DNA of 64,000 nt. Source: Anaeramoeba ignava (Eukaryota; Metamonada; Anaeramoebidae). A model generated the notes under the pieces. That model did no database searches, was not told the origin of the DNA, and was given only the letters and a program-made list of their open reading frames with translations. Location of the stretch: assembly GCA_028826165.1 (NCBI GenBank), contig JAPDFW010000058.1, forward strand, positions 372,001 to 436,000. Direction: 5' to 3'. Of the stretch, positions 1-9,257 are shown one piece after another (position 1 is the first letter of the stretch; every line of letters begins with the position of its first letter). Both the position numbers and the translations under genes were made by a program.

Positions 1-2
1 CT

Positions 3-836
3 AATATTACTGCATTCATGGATATTTCACCATTTTGGAAAATCAAACAAATTCGAGAAAAATTAAAAGTTCAAAATTATCCATTTTGGAATAAACCTTT
101 ATTTTTTGGAAATTATCTTCTTGAAGATGAAAAAACAATTCTTGATTATGGACGCGAGGGTTTTATTGATGAAATTTATTCATATATGAATATTTTTATT
201 GAAATATCTCCAAAAAAAAGAATTGATATTGATATTGAATTTAATACAAATTTAACAATTAAAGATATCAAAGAATTATTTCAACAAAAAATGAAAGAAG
301 AATTAATAAATCAAAATTTCTTTATTAGTTTCAATAATCGAATACTTCAAGATAATCAAAAACTTAATGAATGTAGAATTGGAAATCATTCAGTTCTTTT
401 TTATCAAATTAAAATCAACATTCAAGCTTTAAATGGGAAAATACATGAATTATTTATTTCACCTTATTCAACAATTAATGAATTTTTAAATGAATTATAT
501 TTAAATGGAATTTCAGAAAAAAATCTTCATTTTAATGATAAATTAATTACAGATTTCCAAAAAGAACAGAAATTAATTGAATGTGGAATTGAAAATGATT
601 CAACTATTTCCTATTTAATTACAATCAAGATATTCCAATTAATTTATGAAAGTTATTTTACTATTGAATGTTTTGATAATGAAACTATTCAAAATTTAGA
701 ACAAAAAATCAAAAAAGAAAAACAAATTGAAAAAGAATTCAAATTAACATTCAATGGGAAAGAACTTGATAAAGAAAAGAAGATTAATGAATATCAAATC
801 AAGCATTTTTCAATTTTAAGATTAATTTTCCTTTGA
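3..836 (+). CDS. Poly-ubiquitin-like protein, 3' part (5' end outside window)
   Basis: This is the C-terminal part of a protein built of divergent ubiquitin-like (Ubl) repeats. The reading frame is already open at the window edge, and the sequence from base 3 matches the interior of the third tandem copy at about 3363, so the ATG at 18 is internal and the true start lies upstream. Visible repeats include the [14 protein letters not shown] unit, the [17 protein letters not shown] unit, the [19 protein letters not shown] unit and a last unit ending LRLIFL, each with a ubiquitin-type pattern (strand, helix, F.G..L.....L..Y.I, strand). There is no C-terminal Gly-Gly, so it is unlikely to be processed and conjugated like ubiquitin. 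It is the first of three tandem paralogues. The specific role is unknown. Confidence 0.75.
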   Translation, partial: NITAFMDISPFWKIKQIREKLKVQNYPFWNKPLFFGNYLLEDEKTILDYGREGFIDEIYSYMNIFIEISPKKRIDIDIEFNTNLTIKDIKELFQQKMKEELINQNFFISFNNRILQDNQKLNECRIGNHSVLFYQIKINIQALNGKIHELFISPYSTINEFLNELYLNGISEKNLHFNDKLITDFQKEQKLIECGIENDSTISYLITIKIFQLIYESYFTIECFDNETIQNLEQKIKKEKQIEKEFKLTFNGKELDKEKKINEYQIKHFSILRLIFL

Positions 837-889
837 TTCATTTCAATCATTTTTTTTTCAAAATTCATTTCAAAATTAAAAAATTCATT

Positions 890-932
890 TTTCATTTTTC
901 ATTTTTCATTTTTTTTATTTTTAAAAAAGAAA
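890..932 (+). promoter_or_regulatory. Initiator-like TTTTTCATTTTT repeat before the second Ubl gene
   Basis: Several TTTTTCATTTTT units run up to 25 bases before the ATG at 933. The same motif precedes most starts in the window on the coding strand (for example 2592, 26540, 45310-45390, 62090-62118, and on the minus strand before LSM6, RRP15 and TAD3). TCATT matches the published Trichomonas initiator consensus TCA(+1)Y(T/A). That this marks the transcription start is inference. Confidence 0.4.
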
Positions 933-2321
933 ATGCAAATTTTTGTTAAAACTTTAACTGGAAAAACAATTACTATTGAAATTAATCCAACAGATACAAT
1001 AGAATATTTAAAAGAAAGAATTTATGATAAAGAAGGAATTCCAATTTGTGAGCAAAGATTAATTTTTGCAGGAAAAAACTTAAATGAAAATGAAAAAACT
1101 GTAAACGATTATAATATTGAAAAACAATCAACAATTCAGCTTGAAGTGAGTTTAGTAGGTCTAAGAAGAAGTTCAACATATATTAAAACATCTTATGGTC
1201 AATCTATTTCTGTTAGTAACGCATGTCCTCATTGTAATTCAGGTGGAACAATTAATAATTTAAAAGCAAAAATCGAAAAACAATATTCAATTCCTTTTGA
1301 AAATCAAAAATTATTTTATAATGGAAATCTTTTGGAAAATAATAAGAAATACATTGATTATGGAATGGGTTGTTCTGCTGAAGTTTATTTAGATTATGAT
1401 TTAAAAGACTTTTCATTTCCAATTTTTGTTAAATCTTCAAATAACAAAATTTTCAAAGTTTTATTATCAAGTTTTGAAAAAGTTGAAAAAGTTGAAAAAG
1501 TTCCAAATATTCAATTTAATAAATTAAAACAAATAATTGAATCAATAACAAAAATTCCTCAAAATGAACAAAAACTATTTTTCAAAGAAGTTGAATTGAA
1601 AGATGATAAATCACTTTCAGATTATGATATTTCCAAAGATTCAATAATAGATTTAAAAAATGAATTTAAAGATAAAGAAAGAATATTTCTATTATATGAT
1701 TCCGTTAATTATTTTCAACAACTATATATTTCACCATTTTGGAAAACCAAACAAATTCGAGAAAAATTTAAAAATAAAAATTTTTCATGTTGGAATAAAC
1801 CTTTATTTTTTGGAAATTATCTTCTTGAAGATGAAAAAACAATTCTTGATTATGGAAGTGAAGGTTTTATTGATGAAATTTATTCATATATGAATATTTT
1901 TATTGAAATATCTCCAAAAAAAAGAATTGATATTGAATTTGAATTTAATACAAATTTAACAATTAAAGATATCAAAGAATTATTTCAACAAAAAATGAAA
2001 GAAGAATTAATAAATCAAAATTTCTTTATTAGTTTCAATAATCGAATACTTCAAGATAATCAAAAACTTAATGAATGTAGAATTGGAAATCATTCAGTTC
2101 TTTTTTATCAAATTAAAATCAACATTCAAGCTTTAAATGGGAAAATACATGAATTATTTATTTCACCTTATTCAACAATTAATGAATTTTTAAATGAATT
2201 ATATTTAAAAGGAATTTCAGAAAAAAACCTTCATTTTAATGGTAAATTAATTAAAGATTTCCAAAAAGAACAGAAACTAATTGAATGTGGAATTGAAAAT
2301 GAATCAACTCTTTCCTATTGA
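933..2321 (+). CDS. Poly-ubiquitin-like protein with premature stop
   Basis: The start is the ATG at 933, because residues 1-14 ([14 protein letters not shown]) are identical to ubiquitin and QRLIFAGK is conserved. Ubl 1 ends in VGLRR rather than LRLRGG, so it is not cleavable in the ubiquitin way. Ubl 2 (about residues 80-155) carries a CPHC insertion. Four more divergent Ubl units follow. The frame ends at a TGA (2319-2321), where the paralogue that ends at 836 has TTA. Beyond the stop the same frame continues into the expected last Ubl up to 2540. The product is therefore about 462 residues and lacks its last domain, or the TGA is a base error. Family members with several Ubl domains usually act as adaptors for proteasome or ubiquitin machinery; the role here is unknown. 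Confidence 0.8.
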   Translation: MQIFVKTLTGKTITIEINPTDTIEYLKERIYDKEGIPICEQRLIFAGKNLNENEKTVNDYNIEKQSTIQLEVSLVGLRRSSTYIKTSYGQSISVSNACPHCNSGGTINNLKAKIEKQYSIPFENQKLFYNGNLLENNKKYIDYGMGCSAEVYLDYDLKDFSFPIFVKSSNNKIFKVLLSSFEKVEKVEKVPNIQFNKLKQIIESITKIPQNEQKLFFKEVELKDDKSLSDYDISKDSIIDLKNEFKDKERIFLLYDSVNYFQQLYISPFWKTKQIREKFKNKNFSCWNKPLFFGNYLLEDEKTILDYGSEGFIDEIYSYMNIFIEISPKKRIDIEFEFNTNLTIKDIKELFQQKMKEELINQNFFISFNNRILQDNQKLNECRIGNHSVLFYQIKINIQALNGKIHELFISPYSTINEFLNELYLKGISEKNLHFNGKLIKDFQKEQKLIECGIENESTLSY

Positions 2322-2540
2322 ATTAAGATAAAGATATTCCAATTAATTTATGAAATTGATTTTACTATTGAATGTTTTGATAATGAAACTATTCAAAATT
2401 TAGAACAAAAAATCAAAAAAGAAAAACAAATTGAAAAAGAATTCAAATTAACATTTAATGGGAAAGAACTTGATAAAGAAAAAAAGATTAATGAATATCA
2501 AATCAAACATTTTTCAATTTTAAGATTAATTTTCCTTTGA
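2322..2540 (+). pseudogene. Untranslated last Ubl domain of the second gene
   Basis: Directly downstream of the TGA at 2319-2321 the same frame encodes the last Ubl unit (IKIFQLIYEIDFTIE to RLIFL) and ends at a TGA at 2538-2540. It is almost identical to the last unit of the gene ending at 836. It has no start of its own and would be expressed only by readthrough, or if the stop is a sequencing error. Confidence 0.65.
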
Positions 2541-2617
2541 TTCATTTCAATCATTTTTTTTTCAAAATTAAAAAATCCAAAAATCCATTTTTCATTTTTT
2601 AAATTTATTTTAAGAAA

Positions 2618-4379
2618 ATGCAAATTTTTGTTAAAACTTTAACTGGAAAAACAATTACTATTGAAATTAAACCAACAGATACAATAGAATTTTTAAAACA
2701 AATTATATTTGGAATTGAAAATTTACCAATTTGTGATCAAAGATTAATTTTTGGAGGAAAAAACTTAAATGAAAATGAAAAAACTTTAAAAGAATATAAT
2801 ATTGAAAAACAATCAACAATTCATATTGTTTTAAGATTAGCTCCTCCAAATAGTTCAACATATATTAAAACATCTTATGGTCAATCTATTTCTGTTTATA
2901 ATTCTTGTCCTCATTGTAATTCAGGTGGAACAATTAATAATTTAAAAGCAAAAATTGAAAAAAAATATTCAATTCCTTTTGAAAATCAAAAATTATTTTA
3001 TAATGGAAATCTTTTGGAAAATAATAAGAAATACATTGATTATGGAATGGGTTGTGCTGCTGAAGTTTATTTAGATTATGATTTAAAAGACTTTTCATTT
3101 CCAATTTTTATTAAATCTTCAAATAATAAATTTTTCAAAGTTTTTTTATCAAGTTTTGAAAATCCGCAAAATATTCAATTTAATCAATTAAAAAAAAGAA
3201 TTGAATCAATAACAGAAATTCCTCAACATGAACAGAAACTATTTTACAAAGAAGTTGATTTGAAAAATGATAAATCACTTTCAGATTATGGTATCTCTAA
3301 ATATTCATTAATATCTTTGAAAAATGAAGTTAACGAAGAACAAAAATTGAGTCTTCGGTTTTATGATTCTAATATTACTGCATTCATGGATATTTCACCA
3401 TTTTGGAAAATCAAACAAATTCGAGAAAAATTAAAAGTTCAAAATATCCATTTTGGAATAAATCTTTATTTTTTGGAAATTATATTCTTGAAGATAAAAA
3501 AACAATTCTTGATTATGGAATTGAAAATGATGAGACAATTTATTCATATATGAAGATTTTTATTGAAATATCTCCAAAAAAAAGAATTGATATTGATATT
3601 GAATTTAATACAAATTTAACAATTAAAGATATTAAAGAATTATTTCAACAAAAAATGAAAGAAGAATTAATAAATCAAAATTTCTTTATTAGTTTCAATA
3701 ATCAAATACTTCAAGATAATCAAAAACTTAATGAATGTAGAATTGGAAATCATTCAGTTCTTTTTTATCAAATCAAAATCACTATTATAACATTAGAAAA
3801 GAAGCTTGCTATATTATATATTTCACCTTATTTCACGATTAATGAATTTTTAAATGAATTATATTTAAAAGGAATTTCAGAAAAAAATTTCAAAAAGAAC
3901 AGAAATTAATTGAATGTGGAATTCAAAATAATACAATTCTTTATTATAAAATTAAAATCAATATTCGAGTTTTGGATGGGAAAATACATGAATTAATTGT
4001 TTCACCTTATTCAACCATTAATGAATTTTTAAATGAATTATATTTAAAAGGAATTTCAGAAAAAAATCTTCATTTTAATGGTAAATTAATTAAAGATTTT
4101 CAAAAAGAACAAAGATTAAATGAATGTGGAATTCAAAATAATACAATTCTTTATTATAAAATTAAAATCAAAATATTCCAATTAATTGATAAAAGTTATT
4201 TTACTATTGATTATGTTGATAATGAAACTATTCAAAATTTAGAACAAAAAATCAAAAAAGAAAAACAAATTGAAAAAGAATTTAAACTAATATTCAATGG
4301 AAAAGAACTTGATAAAGAAAAGAAGATTAATGAATATCAAATCAAACATTTTTCAATTTTAAATTTAGTTTTTCTCTAA
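2618..4379 (+). pseudogene. Third poly-Ubl gene, broken by two deletions
   Basis: The copy starts at ATG 2618 with the same [14 protein letters not shown] beginning, a GGK variant of the ubiquitin core, the CPHC-containing second Ubl and the following units. Two lesions break it relative to its tandem paralogues. One T is missing near 3444 (AAAATATCC against AAAATTATCC). A 31-base deletion lies near 3888, inside the helix-to-strand part of a later Ubl. Conserved sequence therefore passes through three frames: 2618-3444, 3445-3888 and 3889-4379. It also has one Ubl unit more than its neighbours (IRVLDGKIHELIVSPYS). It is probably a pseudogene; the single-base lesion alone could be an assembly error but the 31-base one is unlikely to be. 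Confidence 0.75.
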
Positions 4380-4403
4380 TTTATTCTAATATGTATTTTT
4401 TTT

Positions 4404-5123
4404 TTAAAAATCAGATTCTTCAGAAATTGAATCATGATTTTCATTTTCATTTTCATTTTCATTTTCATTTTTTTGATCCCAATCTTTCATTTTAGCATCA
4501 AGTAAAAAATCATCTCTAAAAACTTCCCATTTTTGATTATTTTGAGGAGAATTTTCTTGAATATTTTTTTGATCTTGATTTTTTGAAACTTTAACATCTT
4601 GAGATTTCAACATTTCAAGAAATTTTCCTTTTGATAATTGTTTTGAATCTAAATCAGAATTTTCAGTTGGAATTGATTGTTGTTTTTGAATAGCATTGAA
4701 TAATCTAACAACACCAATAGTTGCTATTCTATTAAGTTTTCTATCATATTCATCATTTGTAGGAAGTTTATATTGTTTGTTTTTATTTTCTATTTGAGAA
4801 GCTTTAAAAAGTTTTTCTTCTCTTTTTTCTTTTTTTTGTTTTTCAATTTGATTTATTTTTTTTGAACTTGTTTTATTTTGTGATAATATTGGTTGATCCA
4901 CTTTTTTGATGTCCTCATTTAAAATCTGTAATATTTGCGTTTTAAATTGATTTGTTTTTTCTGTTGAATTTTGTTGTTTTTTTTTCTTGTTGAAATTTTT
5001 CTTTTTCTGTTTTTTTTTTCTTCTTTTTTGTTTTGCTTCTTTTATAATTTGTTTAATTTCATCAAATTCATTTTCTGTTTCAATTTCTTTTTCTTCTTCA
5101 ATTTCTTTATTTTTTTTATTCAT
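4404..5123 (-). CDS. RRP15: Rrp15-like ribosomal RNA processing protein
   Basis: This 239-residue basic protein has the two conserved Rrp15 blocks. The first is DRKLNRIATIGVVRLFNAI (about residues 127-145), which matches the family pattern of RKL..(I/V)A..GVV.LFNA(I/V)...Q. The second is W.VFRDDFLLDAKMKDWD (about 198-216). The N-terminus is Glu/Lys-rich and low-complexity, as in fungal and animal Rrp15. Members act in the nucleolus in pre-60S maturation and 27S pre-rRNA processing. The gene converges on the Ubl pseudogene, with 24 bp between the stops. Upstream of its ATG on the minus strand lies the TTTTTTTCATTTTT motif. The acidic (NE)n C-terminal tail comes from a short repeat. Confidence 0.85.
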   Translation of the reverse strand: MNKKNKEIEEEKEIETENEFDEIKQIIKEAKQKRRKKKQKKKNFNKKKKQQNSTEKTNQFKTQILQILNEDIKKVDQPILSQNKTSSKKINQIEKQKKEKREEKLFKASQIENKNKQYKLPTNDEYDRKLNRIATIGVVRLFNAIQKQQSIPTENSDLDSKQLSKGKFLEMLKSQDVKVSKNQDQKNIQENSPQNNQKWEVFRDDFLLDAKMKDWDQKNENENENENENHDSISEESDF

Positions 5124-5489
5124 AATTTAATTTTAAAAAAAAGAAAAAAAATGAAAAAAATAATTTTAAAAAAAATAATAAATTTTTCAAAAAGAAATTT
5201 TTAATTGAGAAATGTGTTTAAAAAGAAATTCTCAATCAAATCTCAGGTTTTTGAATTTTAAAATTATTATCTCTTGCATTTGGCGACAGAGTTAGTAATT
5301 AATTGAATCAATTTTATATTTGATTTATAATTACTACCGCTTTAATAAATGCGAAAAGAAAAGTAAAAATTAAAAACTTTATTTTTTTTTTTTTTTTTTA
5401 ATTAACGAATAAATTTTTTTTTTTAATTAAAATTTTTTAACGAATTCCGCAAAAAAAAAACTTTAATAAATTTAATTAATTTTCCGCAA

Positions 5490-5520
<31 letters not shown>

Positions 5521-5549
5521 TTTTTTTGATTTGATTTTTGGAAAAGAAA
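5124..5549. other. Intergenic region between divergent RRP15 and kinase-like gene
   Basis: The region is A+T-rich with long T runs (5370-5400 and 5500-5527) before the kinase-like start. The only compositionally distinct piece is 5270-5355, which can fold and is listed separately. No protein-coding exon is seen. Confidence 0.5.
5271..5357. ncRNA. Possible structured RNA (unassigned)
   Basis: Nested inverted repeats stand out from the surrounding A/T sequence: an outer stem GCATTT (5276-5281) with AAATGC (5347-5352), and an inner perfect stem TAGTAATTA (5293-5301) with TAATTACTA (5328-5336). The inner helix can extend through TTGAATCAA against TTGATTTA around a short loop. GGCGACAGAG lies between the 5' arms. 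I do not recognise a family. The ACAGAG string recalls U6 snRNA, but the rest does not fit. It could equally be a chance fold or a DNA element between divergent promoters. Confidence 0.2.
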
Positions 5550-6536
5550 ATGAACATAATTTGTCTTGAAGGTCCACATGGTTCAGGTAAATCAACTCTT
5601 GTTAAACAATTTCAAGAAAGTGGATTTGAAACTCTTGATGAAGGATTTCTTGATATGAAAGAATATTCTCTTCATCCTCAATCTTTAACAATGGAAGTTG
5701 CTTGGATTAGTTCTTGGTTTCAAAGTGTTTTGAAAATGGCTCATTCAATGAAAGATAATTTACAAGAAAAACCTTCTTTAGAAAAGATTTTTATTGCTGA
5801 TCGTTCTCCTTATTCTGCTGTTTATTGTAAAATCAAAATCAAAATCCGATATAAATATAAATATAAATATAAATATAAATATAAATATAAATATAAATAT
5901 AAATATAAATATAAATATAAATATAAATATAAATATTAATTAAAATCAAAATCAAAATCAAAATCAAAATCAAAATCAAAATCAAAATTAAAATTAAAAT
6001 TAAAATCAAAATCAAAATCAAAATCAAAATCAAAATTAAAATTAAAATAAAAATCAAAATCAAAATCAAAATCCAATATAAATATAAATATAAATATAAA
6101 TATTAATTAAAATCAAAATCAAAATCAAAATCAAATTTGAAAAATAGATGCTTCTTCAGGATATCTGTTAAAAGAATTGATTAAAACTCAAATTGCTGAA
6201 ATTCAAGAATTATCAAATGTAAACATTTTTACAGTTTATATCAAAGTTGAAAAAGAATTATTATGGAAAAGAATTCAAGAAAGATTAAAAGTAGAACCTG
6301 AAAGAATCAAATATAATGAAGGTTCAAGAGAATGGTTGGAAAAAACAGTTAATTTTTATGATAAATTTGAATGGGATTATGTTGTTGAGAATAATGAACA
6401 AACAATCAATGTTGTGAAAGGTGAAATCATCAAAACTCTTTCAGATCAAGTTGATTTCCAAGATTATCAAGAAACTATTTTTGATTCTTCATTCATTCGT
6501 TCTCCTTCTGAAAAAGATAACAAAATATTTGTTTGA
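5550..6536 (+). CDS. P-loop deoxynucleoside/thymidylate kinase-like protein (two exons)
   Basis: Exons are 5550-5826 and 6148-6536, giving 221 residues, a usual length for deoxynucleoside kinases. The Walker A motif is LEGPHGSGKST (residues 6-16). DRS at 84-86 sits where dNK enzymes have (D/E)RS. The C-terminal half has KVEKELLWKRIQERLK followed by an acidic/basic LID-like stretch. The family phosphorylates (deoxy)nucleosides or dTMP; the substrate cannot be told from this sequence. The intron (GTAAAA...AATAG) is 321 bp of AAATAT and AAAATC repeats and splits a Tyr codon. It has no stop for about 110 bases, so retention would add a (YK)n tail. The start is the ATG at 5550, after AAAAGAAA. Confidence 0.7.
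5827..6147 (+). repeat. Microsatellite-filled intron (AAATAT/AAAATC)n
   Basis: Almost the whole intron between the two kinase-like exons is tandem 6-mers: first AAATAT, then AAAATC and AAAATT, then AAATAT again. Only the donor GTAAAATC and the acceptor GAAAAATAG are non-repetitive. The A-rich strand is the sense strand. Confidence 0.85.
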
Positions 6537-6679
6537 AAAAGAAAAAGAAGAAAAAGGAAAAAAAAAATTTTTTTTATTCCACTTTTTTTATTCCACTTTT
6601 TTTTTTTGAATTATTGAATTTGAATTTGAATCAAAATTCTCAAATAATTTTAATGAATGAAGAAATCAAAAAAAAACAA

Positions 6680-8300
6680 ATTTAATTTTTAAATATAAAT
6701 TCAAATCAAAAATAAATATTATTTTATTTAATTATTTATTAGCTATTTATTAAACTTTAAACATAAATTCTAATTCTATTTAATTATTTAAATTAAATTA
6801 TTTATAAATTATTTATTAATTATTATTTAAATTTTAAATATAAATTTAAATCAAAAATAAATATTATTTTATTTAATTATTTATTAATTATTTATTAAAC
6901 TTTAAACATTAATCCTTATTCTATTTAATTATTTAAATTAAATTATTTATAAATTATTTATTAATTATAATTTAAATTTTAAATATAAATTTAAATCAAA
7001 AATAAATATTATTTTATTTAATTATTTATTAATTATTTATTAAACTTTAAACATTAATTCTTATTTTATTTATTTATTTAAATTAAATTATTTATAAATT
7101 ATTTATTAATTATTATTTAATTTTTAAATATAAATTTAAATCAAAAATAAATATTATTTTATTTTATTATTTATTAATTATTTATTAAACTTTGAGCATA
7201 AATTCTTATTCTATTTAATTATTTAAATTAAATTATTTATAAATTATTTATTAATTATTATTTAAATTTTAAATATAAAAATGATCAAAAATAAATATTA
7301 TTTTATTTAATTATTTATTAATTATTTATTAAATTTTAAATATTAATTCTTATTCTATTTATTTGTTTAAATTAAATTATTTATAAATTATTTATTAATT
7401 ATAATTTAATTTTTAAATATAAATTTAAATCAAAAATAAATATTATTTTATTTAATTATTTATTAATTATTTATTAAACTTTGAACATAAATTCTAATTC
7501 TATTTAATTATTTAAATTAAATTATTTATAAATTATTTATTAATTATAATTTAAATTTTAAATATAAATTTAAATCAAAAATAAATATTATTTTATTTTA
7601 TTATTTATTAATTATTTATTAAACTTTAAACATTAATTCTTATTCTATTTATTTATTTAAATTAAATTATTTATTAATTATTTATTAATTATAATTTAAA
7701 TTTTAAATATAAATTTAAATCAAAAATAAATATTATTTTATTTTATTATTTATTAACTATTTATTAAACTTTGAACATAAATTCTTATTCTATTTAATTA
7801 TTTAAATTAAATTATTTATAAATTATTTATTAATTATTATTTAAATTTTAAATATAAATTTAAATCAAAAATAAATATTATTTTATTTTATTATTTATTA
7901 ATTATTTATTAAACTTTGAATATTAATTCTTATTCTATTTAATTATTTAAATTAAATTATTTATAAATTATTTATTAATTATTATTTAAATTTTAAATAT
8001 AAATTTAAATCAAAAATAAATATTATTTTATTTTATTATTTATTAATTATTTATTAAACTTTTAAATATTAATTCTTATTCTATTTAATTATTTAAATTA
8101 AATTATTTATAAATTATTTATTAATTATTATTTAAATTTTAAATATAAATTTAAATCAAAAATAAATATTATTTTATTTAATTATTTATTAATTATTTAT
8201 TAAACTTTGAACATAAATTCTTATTCTATTTATTTATTTAAATTAAATTATTTATAAATTATTTATTAATTATTATTTAAATTTTAAATATAAAAAATGA
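6680..8300. repeat. Intergenic satellite, about 11 copies of a 145-bp unit
   Basis: The string AATAAATATT recurs at 6711, 6856, 7001, 7146, 7290, 7435, 7580, 7725, 7870, 8015 and 8161, that is every 144-146 bp. Each unit contains TTATTAATTATTTATTAAACTTT and later ATAAATTTAAATCAAA. Copies differ by scattered substitutions and small indels. There is no coding capacity, and no GT/AG pattern suggesting an intron. The array fills most of the space between the kinase-like gene and the gene at 8806. The unit length is close to that of nucleosome core DNA. Confidence 0.9.
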
Positions 8301-8805
8301 TCAAAAAAATGATCAAAAAAAAAAAAAAAATAGGAATAAAAAAAATGGAAAATAAATTCTCCTTTTTTTATTTATTTATTTAAAATATTATTTTTAAATC
8401 AAATTATAAATAAAATATTGAATACTTGAAATAATAAATCTCCTTTGTTTTAAATTTTTGTTTTTTAAAATTGGTTTTTAATTAAAAAATTAAAATTAAT
8501 TTAAATTGACAAGTGGACAAAAAAAGGTTTTATCTACTTAAGTGGATAATTTAATTTTGCTTTATAATTTTTACCTTTTTTGCTTTATTTTTTGATTTTA
8601 AAAAAAATGATCAATTCTTCATTTTATTCATTTTTATTTTTTTTTATTTTTTTTATTCTTTTTAAAAAATCTATTCAAAAAATTAAAAAAATTGAATATA
8701 AAATTTTTTAAAATACACAATTTTTAATATAAACAATTGATTTCTTTGTTCTTTCTTTATTTGATTTTTATTTTGATTTTTATTTTATAATTAAACAAAA
8801 AAAAA
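8301..8805. other. A+T-rich spacer upstream of the 8806 gene
   Basis: No exon is seen. It contains a near-palindrome ATCTACTTAAGTGGAT (8532-8547) and a direct repeat AAGTGGA (8511-8517 and 8540-8546), then T-rich sequence with TTTTTGCTTTA and TTCATTTTATTCATTTTT motifs leading towards the ATG at 8806. Confidence 0.35.
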
Positions 8806-9072
8806 ATGACAGGAAAATTTAATCCAAATTTAAATTCATTAAAAATAATTCAACCAAAACAAAACATTAATTTTTTTGCACTTTTTAATCAAAATCAACA
8901 AGAACTTCCACCTTTTCAATTAGAAAATTATAATAAAGGAAAGATAATTGAAGAAAATGGTTTAACTCAAATTCAAACTTCAGATTCTGTTCCTGATTTT
9001 TTGGTTTATTATTCTTATGATATTGAATTAAAAAAAGATGAAGAAAAAATTCAAATTGAAAAAAAAATCTAA
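8806..9072 (+). CDS. Small protein of unknown function (88 aa)
   Basis: This is a short intronless frame from the ATG at 8806, preceded by AACAAAAAAAAA, to TAA at 9072. The product is polar, with LKIIQPKQNINFFALF near the N-terminus, a PPFQLENYNKGK segment and an acidic/basic tail DFLVYYSYDIELKKDEEK. Its amino-acid use is balanced, unlike repeat-derived frames, which supports it being real. No domain, signal peptide or membrane segment is recognised. It stands 185 bp upstream of the CM1-domain gene on the same strand. Confidence 0.5.
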   Translation: MTGKFNPNLNSLKIIQPKQNINFFALFNQNQQELPPFQLENYNKGKIIEENGLTQIQTSDSVPDFLVYYSYDIELKKDEEKIQIEKKI

Positions 9073-9257
9073 ATCTAAAACTAAATTCAATAATTTTTTA
9101 ATTTTAAAATTAATTGGATTTAATAATTCCTTTATTTTTTTTTAAAATGTTTCCTCTTTTTTCTTTTTTCTTTTTCTTCTTTTTTTTATTAATTAAAAGC
9201 GAAAAATATTTTTTTTTCATTTTTTTTTTCATTTTTTTTTAAATTAATTTTATTAAA

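Noticed and set aside
933-1180. Canonical ubiquitin gene
   Set aside because: The first 14 residues match ubiquitin, but the domain lacks the C-terminal LRGG and continues into divergent Ubl repeats.
5276-5300. U6 snRNA-like string GCATTTGGCGACAGAG
   Set aside because: Only the ACAGAG box resembles U6. The AGC triad, the internal stem-loop and the 3' oligo-U in the right places are missing.
5827-5939. (YK)n C-terminal extension of the kinase-like protein
   Set aside because: The frame runs into the intron repeat. Splicing at GTAAAATC/AATAG restores a full-length kinase-like protein with a phase-1 Tyr codon.
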